From assembly GCF_963583255.1 (NCBI RefSeq), contig NC_084810.1, positions 8,277,751 through 8,341,750 on the forward strand: a DNA stretch of 64,000 nucleotides, given 5' to 3'. Each line of letters starts with the position of its first letter. Position 1 is the stretch's first letter. The DNA is from Pyrus communis (lineage: Eukaryota; Streptophyta; Magnoliopsida; Rosales; Rosaceae). The translations under genes were made by a program, and so were the position numbers. Positions 11,030 through 26,019 of this stretch are shown here, one piece after another. The notes beneath the pieces were generated by a model. That model was not told where the DNA came from. It was given only the letters and a program-made list of their open reading frames with translations, and did not search any database.

Positions 11030-12642
11030 ACCATAATCCTCAAATAGCACAATACCACAAGGCAGAAGAGCACATTTCAATAGCATAATGATGCACCATG
11101 GATCTCCACCATTTAGTGGATTCCAAAATAGCATAGCCAGACCAACATCACTACCAGTACTCACTTTCAACTTTAATGACACTCTTGTTAAATGAATCAA
11201 AAATCCAACTCTGAGTTATAGATCAAGGGTATCAAAACTCTCTGATACGCAACAGGTTCTCTTAGATAATTTTTGGAATATTCAAATCAAACAGCCAAGC
11301 ATGAGGTTAGGTTATGAAAAATTAATTAAAGCCTTAGAACAAGAGTTTGATAGCTTTAATTTTAATTTCCATCAAAACCAGCATCATATTCATCCTTCAA
11401 GTCATTTCTAGAGATCATGAGTCATTACTTAGTAAGTTTACCAAAATGAACCAAGAACTCCAATCTCTTAGAATGTAGCAAAAGGCGAGTGACACCTTGA
11501 AAAGAGAATTAAAAATAGGTTTAGAAACTGATCATCATAAAAATAAAGAAAAAGAGGTTATTGAACCCATAGAACAAGAGGCTAATACGCCCACAGAAAA
11601 GATTAAGATTGAGCTCTTAGAAGAAGACAGTGAAATGGAGCAGCATCAAAATAATGAGCAGCATCAGCATCTGAGTGACAAAGAAAAACAAGAAAGATAT
11701 AAAAGTTTTCTTTGGAATATATCTTTAGACTTAATAATAGATGATATCCGATTAGAATAAATTTCAAAAGCAAAATTAAGAATAATGCTACCAGATATGC
11801 AAAATGAGATCCTAAGCAGAGCATCACAGTCCATGAAAGAGTTACAATTACAATTACAATTACAATTACAATTACAATGTGCTTTGTATCAGTCCATCTT
11901 TGATCCAAAACTAGTGATGAATATTATTACAAAGATGTATCCACCATGTCTTTGTGATAGTACATAGAGTTGTATTTGTAAACCAAATTTTAGCATAGAT
12001 GTAGCCAGGATTAACATGAGAGATTTTAAACCATGACATTTTAATTATGAGCATCATAAAAAGCATAATGTAGTAGAAGTTACCCCGGCCTTACTATTAA
12101 AGTTTGGTTTTCTTGATAAAATTTTTATTAACCATATTTCCCAACTAGAATCATTTCCTGAAAAGCTTATAAAAGTAGCAGAAGATTATCTAGAACAGTA
12201 GAAAGAAATTTGCATAAGTTTTATCAATAATCCTCCAGTTTAATATGCACAAATGCATAAGGAGAAAGCTAGGTATATAGCCATGATTAAGAAAGAGTCT
12301 TTCAGACTATCCTCTATCTCCCCACACATGTGGACTCCTTCATACAAAAATATTCTAAGATTTCAAGGGATCCAAATGCTAGCCTTAAATTAGTTTGAAG
12401 ATTTTAGGTATGATATGTTACTAGTAGTAGAAGAAGAAGAAATGTATATTTACAGTAAGACAAGAATCAATCATCAACCCTACTGGAAGTCTCAAAATTT
12501 CACAGGAGAAACAACAGATATGTATTGCAAAGTAAAAGAAAATAGAGAAAGAGATGCAGAGCTAGTAGAAGGTGATGAACAGTACTGGAACAATTTGACA
12601 GAAGAAGAGCTGCATAACATCGACAACATGATGGAAGCATGA
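11030..12642 (+). pseudogene. Endogenous caulimovirid: second ORF remains, unknown function
   Basis: Downstream of the RT/RNase H region a second coding region is readable in pieces: 11497-11760 is hydrophilic with many Glu and Lys and may form a coiled coil. 11785-11967 holds a Leu-Gln repeat produced by a hexanucleotide run. 12415-12642 is an acidic tail. Stops and frame changes separate them. Florendoviruses carry an ORF of unknown function after the polyprotein, which fits this position. I see no enzymatic motif. Confidence 0.5.
11842..11878 (+). repeat. (TTACAA)n hexanucleotide run
   Basis: About six copies of a six-base unit. Because the period is a multiple of three it adds alternating Leu-Gln residues without changing the frame of the viral ORF remnant. 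Confidence 0.95.
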
Positions 12643-12904
12643 AGAGCTGATAGCAAATTAGGATAAGTTGAATAGCATCATGTAAAATAATGTATTTCCT
12701 GACAGAAATGTCAACATCATTGTGGACCCTGCTACAATAATGAAATAATGGCATAAGAGTTAATTAAGAAAAAAGCTTGACCCATTATGGACTTTACATA
12801 CACAAAATGTCATTTTGATTAATAATGAATAGTGGAAATCCCTTTTCATTAAGACTCCCATAAAACTTTGAAAGAAGGGATGACTTCAATTAGGATCGGA
12901 ACCA

Positions 12905-13365
12905 ACATGAGCAACGCAGTTCCCCTTCACTAAACCTGGAAGATTCTTACCTTGTGGAAACTGAATCTTGTCATGACAATGTAGTTGAAAAAAAATTTGC
13001 TCATGATCTAGAGAGGACTCGTTCTCCATGCAAGGACAATAACCATTACCAAGGTGAGATAGATGAGTTGCATGAAAATAATTTTCTTAACCCCTCATCT
13101 AAAACTAAGTCCCGTCCATAATGAAACGAGAACTAAAGATTCTGCTAATTCACATAAGTTTCCTCTAATAGCAAATGCAAACCAGGGAGCTGGAAGGAAG
13201 AGCAAATCTCACATGGGTAGGCCAATTGATGCACCTTATGCTGGAAGGGCAAACAAATTTTATTCAGAGAGGTCACAATATGATTTAATTAAGTCTTGCA
13301 TTCATGAAGTAGAAAGGGAAGCTGGTGATCAACATGCAGGGCAATTGATATCATCTTCTCTATAA
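12905..13365 (+). pseudogene. Fragment of an unidentified host-like coding sequence
   Basis: From about 12,905 an open frame rich in Glu, Asp and Ser runs to a TAA near 13,120. A one-base shift then continues it in another frame to a TAA at 13,365 (ending GQLISSSL). The composition resembles ordinary hydrophilic plant protein, not transposon sequence, and no intron is evident, so a processed or captured gene scrap is possible. I do not recognise the family. The ATG at 13,063 lies out of register with the first half and is unlikely to be a true start. Confidence 0.4.
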
Positions 13366-15065
13366 CGGGTTGGGTCTGTCAAAGACTCAAATAATACACG
13401 AATGGTTTGATTGTTAAAATAAGATTAAACATGCAGGTAATTGATTAACCTAATTCGACATATGTACGTAACCGCAAAACCTTTGTAGTCGGTGAATCTT
13501 TGTAGTTTATTGTCAAGTTAATCAAAACGCTCGAATAACCTACAACCTCTTTCAGAAATTATTTGTCAGTTCATTGGCCAATTATCACTTCTAGTTATAA
13601 CATGATAACTGAAGTGCTTGAATTCGGCAATTATCCCAAAATTCAAACTCAGCAAACCCAAAAATTCAACACCTATGTCTCTACTTCTTCGCCACAAAAT
13701 AATCAATTCTTCTTCCTTCATCACCTAATTCCATCTCCAACTCCAATGCTGGCTCAGCCAATTTTCCCATTTTCTCCAATTGATTTTTGTTTGAAAAAAA
13801 CTTCCATATCCTCTTTTTCTAGTTAAATTGCAACTTAGTTGAATCTAGCCTATGTGCAGGCAGTATGATTGAATTGCAGTTTCAGTCTTACGGTGTAAGA
13901 TTGAAGAATAATAAGAAATATGCTGATATAAAGAACAAAGAACACAAGGATATTTTCTTCAACACATGAAGGAAAAAGGCCTTGAGCACACATCCACGCA
14001 ATCGCGAATCCACTAAGGTAAAAAGAACCTTTACAATGCTCAACAAGACATGCACTTACTACACTCGAAGATCTATTTTGTACTTTGGTTCTTTTGGTAC
14101 ATCGTCCTTACTTTGCCTTCTCTTGGATGAACATTGTTAACTGCAAATGATATTCCTCACAAGCAAAGGATACACACATCTTCCTCAAACATATGCATAC
14201 AACAACTCCTTCCATTGGTTGGGGTTGGCAGGCAACCCCTTACCTCATCTTTTTTCTTTATCCTCTTTACGCTTTTGTCTGTGTCCTGCCTTCTGCAGCT
14301 TATGGTTGTCGGTTTTTGAGGTAAGAGTCTTGGTGGTCCTCGCCGTTTTTCCGGCGTGTCTTACTGGTTTTATCTATAGGTTTCCTATTATGTTACCTCC
14401 CCTCTTTTCTCCTCCTCCTTGTTGCCTCTGCTTCTTTTTCTAATTCCATTTCTACAGCCATTTTCCCCCACTTCTTTCTTCCTTTTTTCACTTGCCTACA
14501 CCTCTATCTCTGATCCCCCATTCACCAAGTTTTGGACTCGATATTGGATGTAGATCTCTATCCCACTACCCCCTGCTTTACCAACATGCTGGAAATTTTG
14601 GGCGAAGTGTTATGCAACTTCCTTCGTAGTAATGGTGTTTTACACATCCCCCATAGTCATCCCCACCCTCGTGTTATGTCAACTTGGTTCGTTTCTTACA
14701 GGTATAGTGGTTGGTGTTACGGATCTAGATGGCTAGGTAGATTGCACAACTCTGAGATCTGATTTTTGCTGTGGATTTTCTCTCTTTTTTGGGTTAATTT
14801 AGCTATGCTTGACTCTTCGCAGATCCTCCTTCATTCTGGTTCATACATGGATGTCATTCCAGTGATTGCTAGCAAGAGTTCGGTAACGGTGGGCTGTGTT
14901 TCTGTGATGGATTTTAGGTTTTATTTCTTACTGTCATGTATTTTCAGTTTCAAGCCTCTATTGTTGTGGAATTGGGCCTCCCACTGTTTGTCTTGGGCCG
15001 TTAGTTGGCTTTGTAATATATTTTACGTTTAACGAAGTTTAGCTCTTGTCCAAAATAAATAAATA
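13366..15065. other. No convincing gene; possible LINE-like tail near 15.0 kb
   Basis: Pyrimidine-rich sequence from 14.2 to 14.5 kb gives several short overlapping frames with no recognisable domain. Around 14,940-15,070 the sequence ends in CTTGTCC followed by a tandem AAAT run, which resembles a non-LTR retrotransposon tail. This is suggestive only. Confidence 0.3.
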
Positions 15066-15472
15066 AATAAAAAGCTATCATCAAAGCTCAATAATATGCT
15101 CAAGTATTATCAGTAAAGCACTAGTTGCCACATGAAAATACCTTTTTCCAGACATAATCTATTGCCACGTGAAAATGCATGCTATTATCAGTAGTGCACA
15201 CATGAGGGAGTTGACCTTAGCCTTCTCTACTTTGTTCATTGATTCTAACCGTCTTTGCTTCATGGGTTGGCTGGTCATCACTTATAAAAGCATGAACAAC
15301 CAGATCATATACGCAAATATTCCTATCACTGTTCATTCATCGTATACATGCACTTGAAAAATACTAAGATAGTTGTTCATGTGGCTAATCTTAGTGTCCT
15401 ATTGTGAATCAAATAGAGACAATCAAGATCAACCCACTATGCTTGTTCGACTAATCCTAGCAATTCTCATTT

Positions 15473-15494
15473 ATAATAATAATAATAATAATAA
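15473..15494. repeat. (AAT)n microsatellite
   Basis: Seven or so AAT units followed by a short complementary TTATTATTATT, able to fold back on itself. Confidence 0.9.
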
Positions 15495-16031
15495 TTTATT
15501 ATTATCATTATTGTATTTTGTTATGCTTCCAAGATCAGGTCGTTTCTATTTGGGCTTCAAAGCATGTGCATGGAAGCACAAGCACAAGAACAAAAGACAA
15601 TCAAAACCAAAAACGCGTAGTTGTAAACTTTGCATTTCCATTTTCTATTTATGAAGAGTCAAAGATGCACTTGTTGACAATTGGTTGAGTTGATAAGAAT
15701 CATTATCTTCGCTAGACTAAGGTTTAAATTTGAGTTCCGCTGCCAACAACCATTCTTGGTGGACGATCTGTAAAAACAAAAAAAAAAAGGCTAAGACTTT
15801 ATCTGTAAATCCTAAAAAGACTTATGATATGCCTGAACTCTAAAATAGGGTACTTTCCTCCTAAAATTTTCGTAACCGTGAAAGATGCACATATTTAGGT
15901 ACAAGAGAGCCTTTTTCTTTAGCAGAGTTGGTAAAGTCCCCATATGGTCACTTATTGATGTAACACATACCCTGTTTCCAACTTCCTCCAAGAACCACGA
16001 CAAATACCCATGCAAAAATGCTACCTTTACC

Positions 16032-16137
16032 ATATATTTGTACTATTATTTGTAACATCTCTATAATAGAAATGAGATCCACATGTGTTGTGGGCTCTAC
16101 ATCTATTAGAGAGATTGTACAATGATAGTACAAATAT
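16032..16137. mobile_element. Fold-back MITE, ~106 bp
   Basis: The two halves are imperfect complements along most of their length: ATATTTGTACTATTATTTG at the left pairs with the end that reads ATGATAGTACAAATAT, and CTCTATAATAG pairs with CTATTAGAGAG. This is a palindromic miniature element with no coding capacity. No clear target duplication was found. Confidence 0.65.
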
Positions 16138-16141
16138 GTTG

Positions 16142-16803
16142 TAAGGCCATCTCTAACCGAAGGGGCTATGTTTAGCCCTGTCCAAAGTCATAACCCTACA
16201 AAAAATTATATTCAAATAAATAGTGTCATGCCATATTTATATATCATCTCCAACCGAATGGGCTATTTTTAGCCCTCTCGATAATTTATTATTTTTAAGT
16301 TTGTTCTTTAACTTTATTGGTTATTAAATTAAATTAAACTACCATATTAAACTAAGGTTATTCACACATATTTTGAGTGTCACTTATCGCTAAATGAATA
16401 AGTCTCTGCATTTTTTATTTTTATATAATCTAAATAATTTTTCAGATAGGATTTTAAGTGAATAGAATGTGAAAAATTGAAATAAAATGAGATAAGATAC
16501 TATGAAATAGTGAAAATGATGTAGGAACTTATAGAAGGAAAAAAAAAATCGAATTTAGAATTTTTTTTTTAATTTCGTCCTAAAAAAAAAAACAAATCAA
16601 AATCCAAGTTGCAGGTTGGGCTCCTCAAATGGGCTAGTTGGCTGGACTTGCCTAGCTTGATGGCCAAAGGTCTTGAGTTTGGCCAGTGGGTCCCTTTTTT
16701 CTTTTGGGCCAGACCTCTATTAAAGATGTTTTTTTTTCCTTCTCATTTTGGGTTATAACACAGCCTATAACTCTATGTCCTAATTCATTAGAGATGACTT
16801 AAG
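16142..16803. mobile_element. PIF/Harbinger-like (Tourist) MITE
   Basis: The left end is TAAGGCCATCTCTAACC and the right end is the complement of TTAAGTCATCTCTAATG. Such GCATCTC/CCATCTC-type ends next to a TAA/TTA trinucleotide are typical of Tourist-like elements. The interior is AT-rich and partly repeats the end (CATCTCCAACCGAATGGGC at about 16,243), so an internal rearrangement is likely. Exact edges are uncertain by a few bases. Confidence 0.55.
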
Positions 16804-16888
16804 TGTAACATTACTCATACTCATGTGTCCACGTGTCTAATATCCCACATTTCGTGAAATTTGTGCGTGACACTTTACGTGCTTCATT

Positions 16889-17865
16889 TGAACTGACATA
16901 TCACATAACATTGTACATATTACGCGTGAGTGGCTATAGCTAAAGAAATCTGTCTTTGTCACTTGATTAGAACTTTGAAGAACAAAAACATTCAACAATT
17001 TCACTTCTTGAGGAAAAGTGCACGTGTCCGTCTTCTGAATTTTTTGGTTTTTTTTGGCTCCACGACGGTGAACTCATCTCATATAATTTGATTGATTATA
17101 AACCAATTTCATTGAAAATGAGCAACTTACATACAACATGACATATGTTCACTACTCTAACGTTGCGGTAGAATAATAAAATGACATGAAAAAAACCTAC
17201 ACATAATATTGTAATATTGAATTGACATATCACGTAACACGAGTAAGTTCCTATAGCGAAAGAAATTTGTCTCCATCACTCTAACCACTGTTCTAAAAAT
17301 CCCTGCCTAGCGCCGCCTAGGCACTAGGCGGTTGGCCACTGCCCCGATTAATGCCAATGCGTTTGAAAATTAAGAAAATGCACCTAGACCTATTGAGGCA
17401 CCCGCCTAGGCACCTGCCTAGCCCCGCCCAGGCACCTGCCTAGCCCCGCCCAAATCCGTCTAGACTCCTGCCTAGGTTGCGACTCAGTTATACAGAAAAT
17501 AGATAACTTTCATTTTGCATTTTATTTTTTCAATAAATTGTAAGAGACTTGTTGAATACTTAAAAGAACACACATTATATACTTGTTTCCCATGTTTTCA
17601 TTATGTTCCAATAGCTCATAATATATAAGTCGTTCCATTTTGTAGTTTATGATGAAATCATATATATTTTAAGTATAAACAAACACTTATTTACACAAAA
17701 TATAATAGATTTAATTAAATCTGCCTAGTCCGTCTGGGCACCCACCTAAACCCCACCTAGCTGCCTTGGCACTAAACCGCAATCTGTCGCCGACACTAAC
17801 GCCTAAGTTTTTTAGAACTTGGTAGAACTTTGAAGTACGGAAACATTCAACGATCTCACTTCGTG
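16889..17865. repeat. Interrupted direct duplication upstream of the CDPK gene
   Basis: A ~120-bp stretch (about 16,889-17,010: ACATATCACATAAC, CTATAGCTAAAGAAA, TAGAACTTTGAAGAAC, ACATTCAACAATTTCACTTC) recurs as 17,219-17,280 plus 17,823-17,865. The second copy is split by the 17,290-17,818 insertion. The duplication therefore came before the insertion. Confidence 0.75.
17290..17818. mobile_element. MITE rich in GCCTAGGC motifs
   Basis: About 529 bp, bounded by GTTCTAAAAA and its complement TTTTTAGAAC. Both ends are packed with CCTAGGC/CGCCTAG motifs, the middle is AT-rich, and there is no ORF. The inverted similarity may extend about 10 bp outward (TCTAACCA against TCTACCA), so the edges are approximate. 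It interrupts the second copy of the duplication above. The family is not identified. Confidence 0.6.
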
Positions 17866-18072
17866 GAACTGTTTCACCAACTTCATCTATTTCAACCTTG
17901 CATTTCCATCCTACTTTCCCCTAACCCTTTCCAAAGTTTTCTTTATCACGTTCCTCATCTGGGTTCTGTTTCTCTTACCTTTCCCCTCATCCCTAAAATA
18001 ATTTGTCATCCAAAAGTCTCTCTCTCCTCTGCAGTTCCAGCAGAAGAGCTATTATTTAAGCAAAAACAACAA

Positions 18073-21542
<3,470 letters not shown>

Positions 21543-21684
21543 AGTTTCCGTTAACATTTCTCTGACTACTGCAAGCCATAAGTTCCAGTTCTACACTGTA
21601 TGTGTAAATTGAGGTGGACCGTGAGACGCACCAGTGGTATTTCATGCTTGCTGCCAACTGCGTTCCGGAGTTATTGAAGCTTTT

Positions 21685-21859
21685 TTTTTTTTTTGGGTTG
21701 AACAAATATTTTCTATACTAAGGAAGAAAGGGTCGGCTTAGCCTCACAATAGGCTAGCAATTACGTCGTTCAAATTCACCTTTGGCGAGAATTGAACTTA
21801 ATAAAATACCTCTCACTACAAGTGAAGAAAAATACTACTGGACCATAATACTAACTGGT
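21685..21859 (-). mobile_element. tRNA-derived SINE with 18-bp target duplication
   Basis: On the minus strand an A-box-like TGGTCCAGTAGTATT and a B-box-like AAGTTCAATTCTC mark a tRNA-type RNA polymerase III promoter, and the element ends in an A run (T run at 21,681-21,695 on the plus strand). Both flanks carry GGAGTTATTGAAGCTTTT (21667-21684 and 21860-21877), a perfect duplication as left by LINE-mediated retroposition. It sits about 140 bp past the CDPK stop codon, probably in or just after its 3' UTR. Relatives lie at 30.3, 46.1 and 46.6 kb. Confidence 0.88.
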
Positions 21860-22714
21860 GGAGTTATTGAAGCTTTTAGTTTGGAACTGTTTATGCATAA
21901 AAAGTCTGCGTCTCTATTGTGCCTTGTATTTATCCTTAGTCTTGTCTACGTTTTGGTATGTCAATATGTTTTAGGAAATCAATGAAGAGCAAGCTAATTA
22001 ATTTAGATCTCGTGTTTGGCTTGGCTTATTTTTTTTCAATTCATAAATGAAGAGAAATGATTTTTATTCGTCTTTTTCACCTCTGCACACTCGTTCTGTT
22101 ACTGGTTCTTCTGGATTAAACAAATTGATGGAAAGTTAAGTGCTAGAATTGAGGAGGTTGTGAAAATAGTGAAAATGAGGACACATGAATCGCTTTCCTA
22201 TACGAAGGCTTCCCTAGATTTGTAGGAAGGAAGGTGGTTTTACGCAATCATTTTCAGCTTTTCACGCACCCTGCTTCATTTAATGGCTATCAAATGAAAT
22301 AAATTAAACAAAAACAAGGGACAAGATTAAGAAATGCTAAATTTTATTGTTGAAAAAACGCAATCCATTTGTTGAGATAATTTGCACTACCTGGTCTCTC
22401 TCTCGTCACGTAATGAGCTAGTCTCACCCTTTGTGGAATCCTCCACCAAATTGATAGCAAATGAAAAACGATTAGGGTGGATTAACAATGAAATCCCATA
22501 AAATTGAACTGAAATCATCATCAACCAACAAACAAGGAAGCAAATTAACAAAGACCAACATCATGCATCAAATGTCTATAAATTCCACAGGATATAGACA
22601 ATTCTGTTTTTACAACCCCAGCTCATTACTGAGCCTAACAAGCCAGGAGGTTCCAGGAGGAGCTAGTAGCAAACTGAATACAACACTAACAAACTCGAAC
22701 ACGACTCCAAGCCC

Positions 22715-23053
22715 TCAGAAACCATGAATCTTGATCCGATCCTTCTTAACAATCTCGGCCTGAACGAGAAACTGCAGCACGTTCTTGCGTTGATCGCCTT
22801 GGAGCTGAATTATCTTGCCTAACTCCTTGTCCTGAACGACATTGCCGTTGCAGCAGAACTCTTTTTTGAGGTCCTTGAGGATCTTGTTGTAGCTGAAGTC
22901 TTTCTTCAGCCCTTGAACTGTCGTTAGGCACTTCTTTCCATTTCTCTGCTGCACCCTGATATGCACATAGTCCTTGGCTCCGGGGGAATCCGAGTCTTCA
23001 GCTTCGGAGAAGGGGTCAAAAGGGTTTGGGATCTGAACGTCTAATTCAACCAT
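22715..23053 (-). CDS. SUI1: Translation initiation factor eIF1 (SUI1 family)
   Basis: A 112-residue protein, the usual size for plant eIF1. It starts MVELDVQIPNPFDPF and contains the conserved VHIRVQQRNGKK, LTTVQGL, LKKEFCCNG and QLQGDQRKNV segments, ending KKDRIKIHGF. eIF1 binds the 40S ribosomal subunit and enforces start-codon selection during scanning. The ATG at 23,053 is chosen because the family begins here; the in-frame ATG 22 codons upstream lies mostly within intron sequence. A 5' UTR intron is supported by an acceptor TTTGTTGCAG just upstream and a donor GTACG at 23,858, placing a leader exon at about 23,859-23,945. The gene looks intact and single-exon in its coding part. Confidence 0.96.
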   Translation of the reverse strand: MVELDVQIPNPFDPFSEAEDSDSPGAKDYVHIRVQQRNGKKCLTTVQGLKKDFSYNKILKDLKKEFCCNGNVVQDKELGKIIQLQGDQRKNVLQFLVQAEIVKKDRIKIHGF

Positions 23054-23858
23054 ATATGTACTTTTGCTTTGGCTTGAGAATTCTGCAACAAATTCAGCTG
23101 CACACAACAAAAAAAGCATTGTTAGTCCTCCACAAATGTTGCTTCAATACCAACAATCATCCAACTAATTGGTACCATGAACACATGAAATTCAATTTAT
23201 AAAAACATGAATAGATACATATTTGCCATAAATTATAAGATGGATTTTCTTTATTTCTTAAATTTATGAAACGCGGCGCAACTTCCCAAATCGAAAATTC
23301 ATGGCCAAAGGAGGTGTACACACACCCTTCTTCCAATTAACTTCGTAGAAGAAAAAGGAATTCATTTTCATATTAGCACTTCAAAATAGTCATACGATAA
23401 ACCCTCCTAGAAATAAAAGCGTCATGATTTTTTTGAGGCGCCCATATCAACTCACAACGAAACAATACATGGGCTTTGTTTAAATCCACCAAAAACCAAA
23501 CTACTGGGCATAAAAACATGATGGAAAATAATATTTACACACTTAGTTTCTCCGTTTTGTCTCTAAAGGTGAATTCTCTTCTGATCCACAGAAGCATCAA
23601 TATACACAAGGACATGAAGAACATAGTTCAATTTGTTCATGCATGAACTTAATAGCATTTGTTGCAAATCAATGATCGATGTCCGAATACTTTCTCTACC
23701 AAAAACCAAAAAGTAACAAAACCCATATGACACAGAAGCATCAATATACACAAAAGCAGAATACATATAGCATGATATATGATAAGAAAAAACCCATTAA
23801 TTTAACTATAAATATAAAGAAAAGAAAGAAAATAATTAATTGGGATGATGGATCGTAC

Positions 23859-23945
23859 CAGAATAATAGAAAGCTGGGAAGGGTAGGGTTTTTTTCTTTT
23901 CTTTTTTTAACTTGGAAACCTTATTAGCTTCGGAGGAGACAAGGA
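23859..23945 (-). other. SUI1: eIF1 5' untranslated leader exon
   Basis: Sequence between the likely transcription start (about 30 bases after the TATA box) and a GT donor at 23,858. It contains an A-rich run and a pyrimidine-rich CCCTACCCTTCCC. The 5' UTR intron (about 0.78 kb) that follows is common in plant housekeeping genes. Confidence 0.6.
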
Positions 23946-23971
23946 TGAAGAAACTCGGAGAGACTACCGGT

Positions 23972-23981
23972 GTTTATATAA
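23972..23981 (-). promoter_or_regulatory. TATA box of the eIF1 gene
   Basis: The minus strand reads TTATATAAAC, followed about 30 bases later by the proposed leader exon. Position and sequence fit a core promoter. Confidence 0.65.
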
Positions 23982-23984
23982 CCA

Positions 23985-25945
23985 CCAATTCAACAAACCG
24001 TGGCTAACCTGAGGTGGGTCCAAGAAAATATAACCTGACAACTGGACGGACGAGATCGAGTGTCTGGTAGTGTGAACGGTGAGATCAAGCTGGCGTGCGG
24101 GATTAATGGATAATATCTATTTTTTTAATAGTTAATATTTCCAGGGTACGCGTACAATGAACGCACCCCAGACTGGCAAATTCATGCAAGTGCTAGGAAA
24201 GCAAATTTATATGTAATGAATATATTGTCATCATTGTGTTTCGGTCTAATAATATATTATTATTTAGATTTATTCGATAATAAATTGTCGTTTGAGATCA
24301 CTGTTAATGTTGAGTCTAATAGTATATTATCATTTAAAGATGAAAATATCACGTGAATATTCTATATAAGTTCAACGAAAGAAATTCCGTAGGAAGAAAG
24401 AAAGGTGAAGAGACTGTGGGACCACAACAAAGAATCCAGAATCAAATAATCGAGAACATTTGAGTGGATATGAAGAAAGGAAAGAATCCACTTGGCATAT
24501 TAAGATACGTATGAGTTTATGTCATGCTTGCCAATGCATCAATGTTACTATTGGTGGTGGTACCCTACAAGTTGGATAACAAGTAAAGACTCCTTAAGTC
24601 GGGCATATTTTTCCTAATTGGATTCATGTGAATAATCTTGGAATGTTGTTCTTTAAAACTCAAGAGAAATTTAGTACCATCCAAATAGCATGAATCAAAT
24701 TAGGAGGATCTTTCTGCACCACAAAATATACAAATATACAAACTCTATTATGAAATGGGGTTATTTGAAGATAGGGAATCAAGTAGTATAAACTCTCTGG
24801 TTGAGTTATAAATTTTTGTAGAAATTTTCATTCTAGTATGTGAAAACTTGCACGAAATATGAGTTTTCATGTACAATATACATATCTAGAAAGATTTACC
24901 ATGATAATACGTAATTTGGGGAACATATATTGATAGTTGTGGTAACCAAAATTCACTTGCTCTAGTGGGGATGTCACGTGTACCAAAGCAAACCTGGTTG
25001 ATGGAATTACCCTAAGGGTTTCATCAACACTTAACCTTTGCACGGGTTGAGCATTAAATACAAGAAGAGATGTATCTATGTAAATCACGCTCAACAAGGG
25101 TGTGCCATTATGTGCACCATGCATCACGTGATGAAATATGTAAAGCAGTACGCTAGGCCACCCCACTCAACAAAGTTGGAAGACTTCGCAGGCCAAATAA
25201 GGCCTAAGGAGGACTCCATTAGCCTAGAAGCTAATGAGATCAGCCCAGATGGGTCTGATAAGGAAATCTTCAAGAGATAATGATCCCTATAATCATGGCT
25301 AAAACATAGGCCATGATTATTGATGCTGTTAAGAATCGTCCCTACATTGGACTCTTACGGGTGCCCCACATCACGTCTCTCATAATCAATCGCTGTTGGC
25401 TAAATAAACAAGATAATGTAGGGTTAAAACCAATCATTTTATTGCCAAAAAAAAAAAAAAAAAAAACCAAGCATTTAGGGAGCGCCACACATGCCCTAAT
25501 GAATTATCTTCATGCCATGCCTGACTCTATATAAAGGTATGCATATATATCATAAAAAGGTAAATGTTGTTTAACCAAGAAACCCAGAGTTTGAGAAAAA
25601 AAAAAAAGCAGTATTATAGTGTTTGATAAACTTTTATGTAAAACAGATGTGAAAAAAAACTGATTTTTCAAAACTGGGCTTTGCAACTTTATATTTTTTA
25701 TTTTTTATTTTTCACTCAAAACTGTAAAAAAAAGTTTAAATTAAATGTTTAACAAACATAAAAAGGCTCGTAGTTTTTTTTTTATAGCGATTTTTTTTCA
25801 GAATCCCAGTAACAAACTAGGGTAACAATTATATTGCGCTAGGTTTTACCTCCCCCTTCGCGGTAAAAGTCAAATAACAAAGCATATTTCCCAACGTTTC
25901 ATTTGCGGGTTTGCAATTGCAGCTGCAGAGTCGTCTTCATAAAGC
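23985..25945. other. Intergenic; possible LTR fragment at 25.0-25.56 kb
   Basis: No gene seen. At 25,290-25,321 an inverted repeat ATAATCATGGC...GCCATGATTAT can form a hairpin. Around 25,440-25,560 there is an A run, then a TATA-like CTATATAAAGG (25,530), which looks like retrotransposon LTR material, but no boundaries could be set. A T/A-rich stretch at 25,590-25,810 may be a MITE. Confidence 0.4.
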
Positions 25946-26019
25946 TCACATCTCTCTCTGACTCGAACTCTCGGTGACCGTTATTCAATTCAGCTGGTTA
26001 CTTCTTCTCGTTTGCCAAT

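Noticed and set aside
13563..14443. Several 60-98 codon ORFs at 13.6-14.4 kb
   Set aside because: Pyrimidine-rich sequence, mutually overlapping frames, no domain or splice structure.
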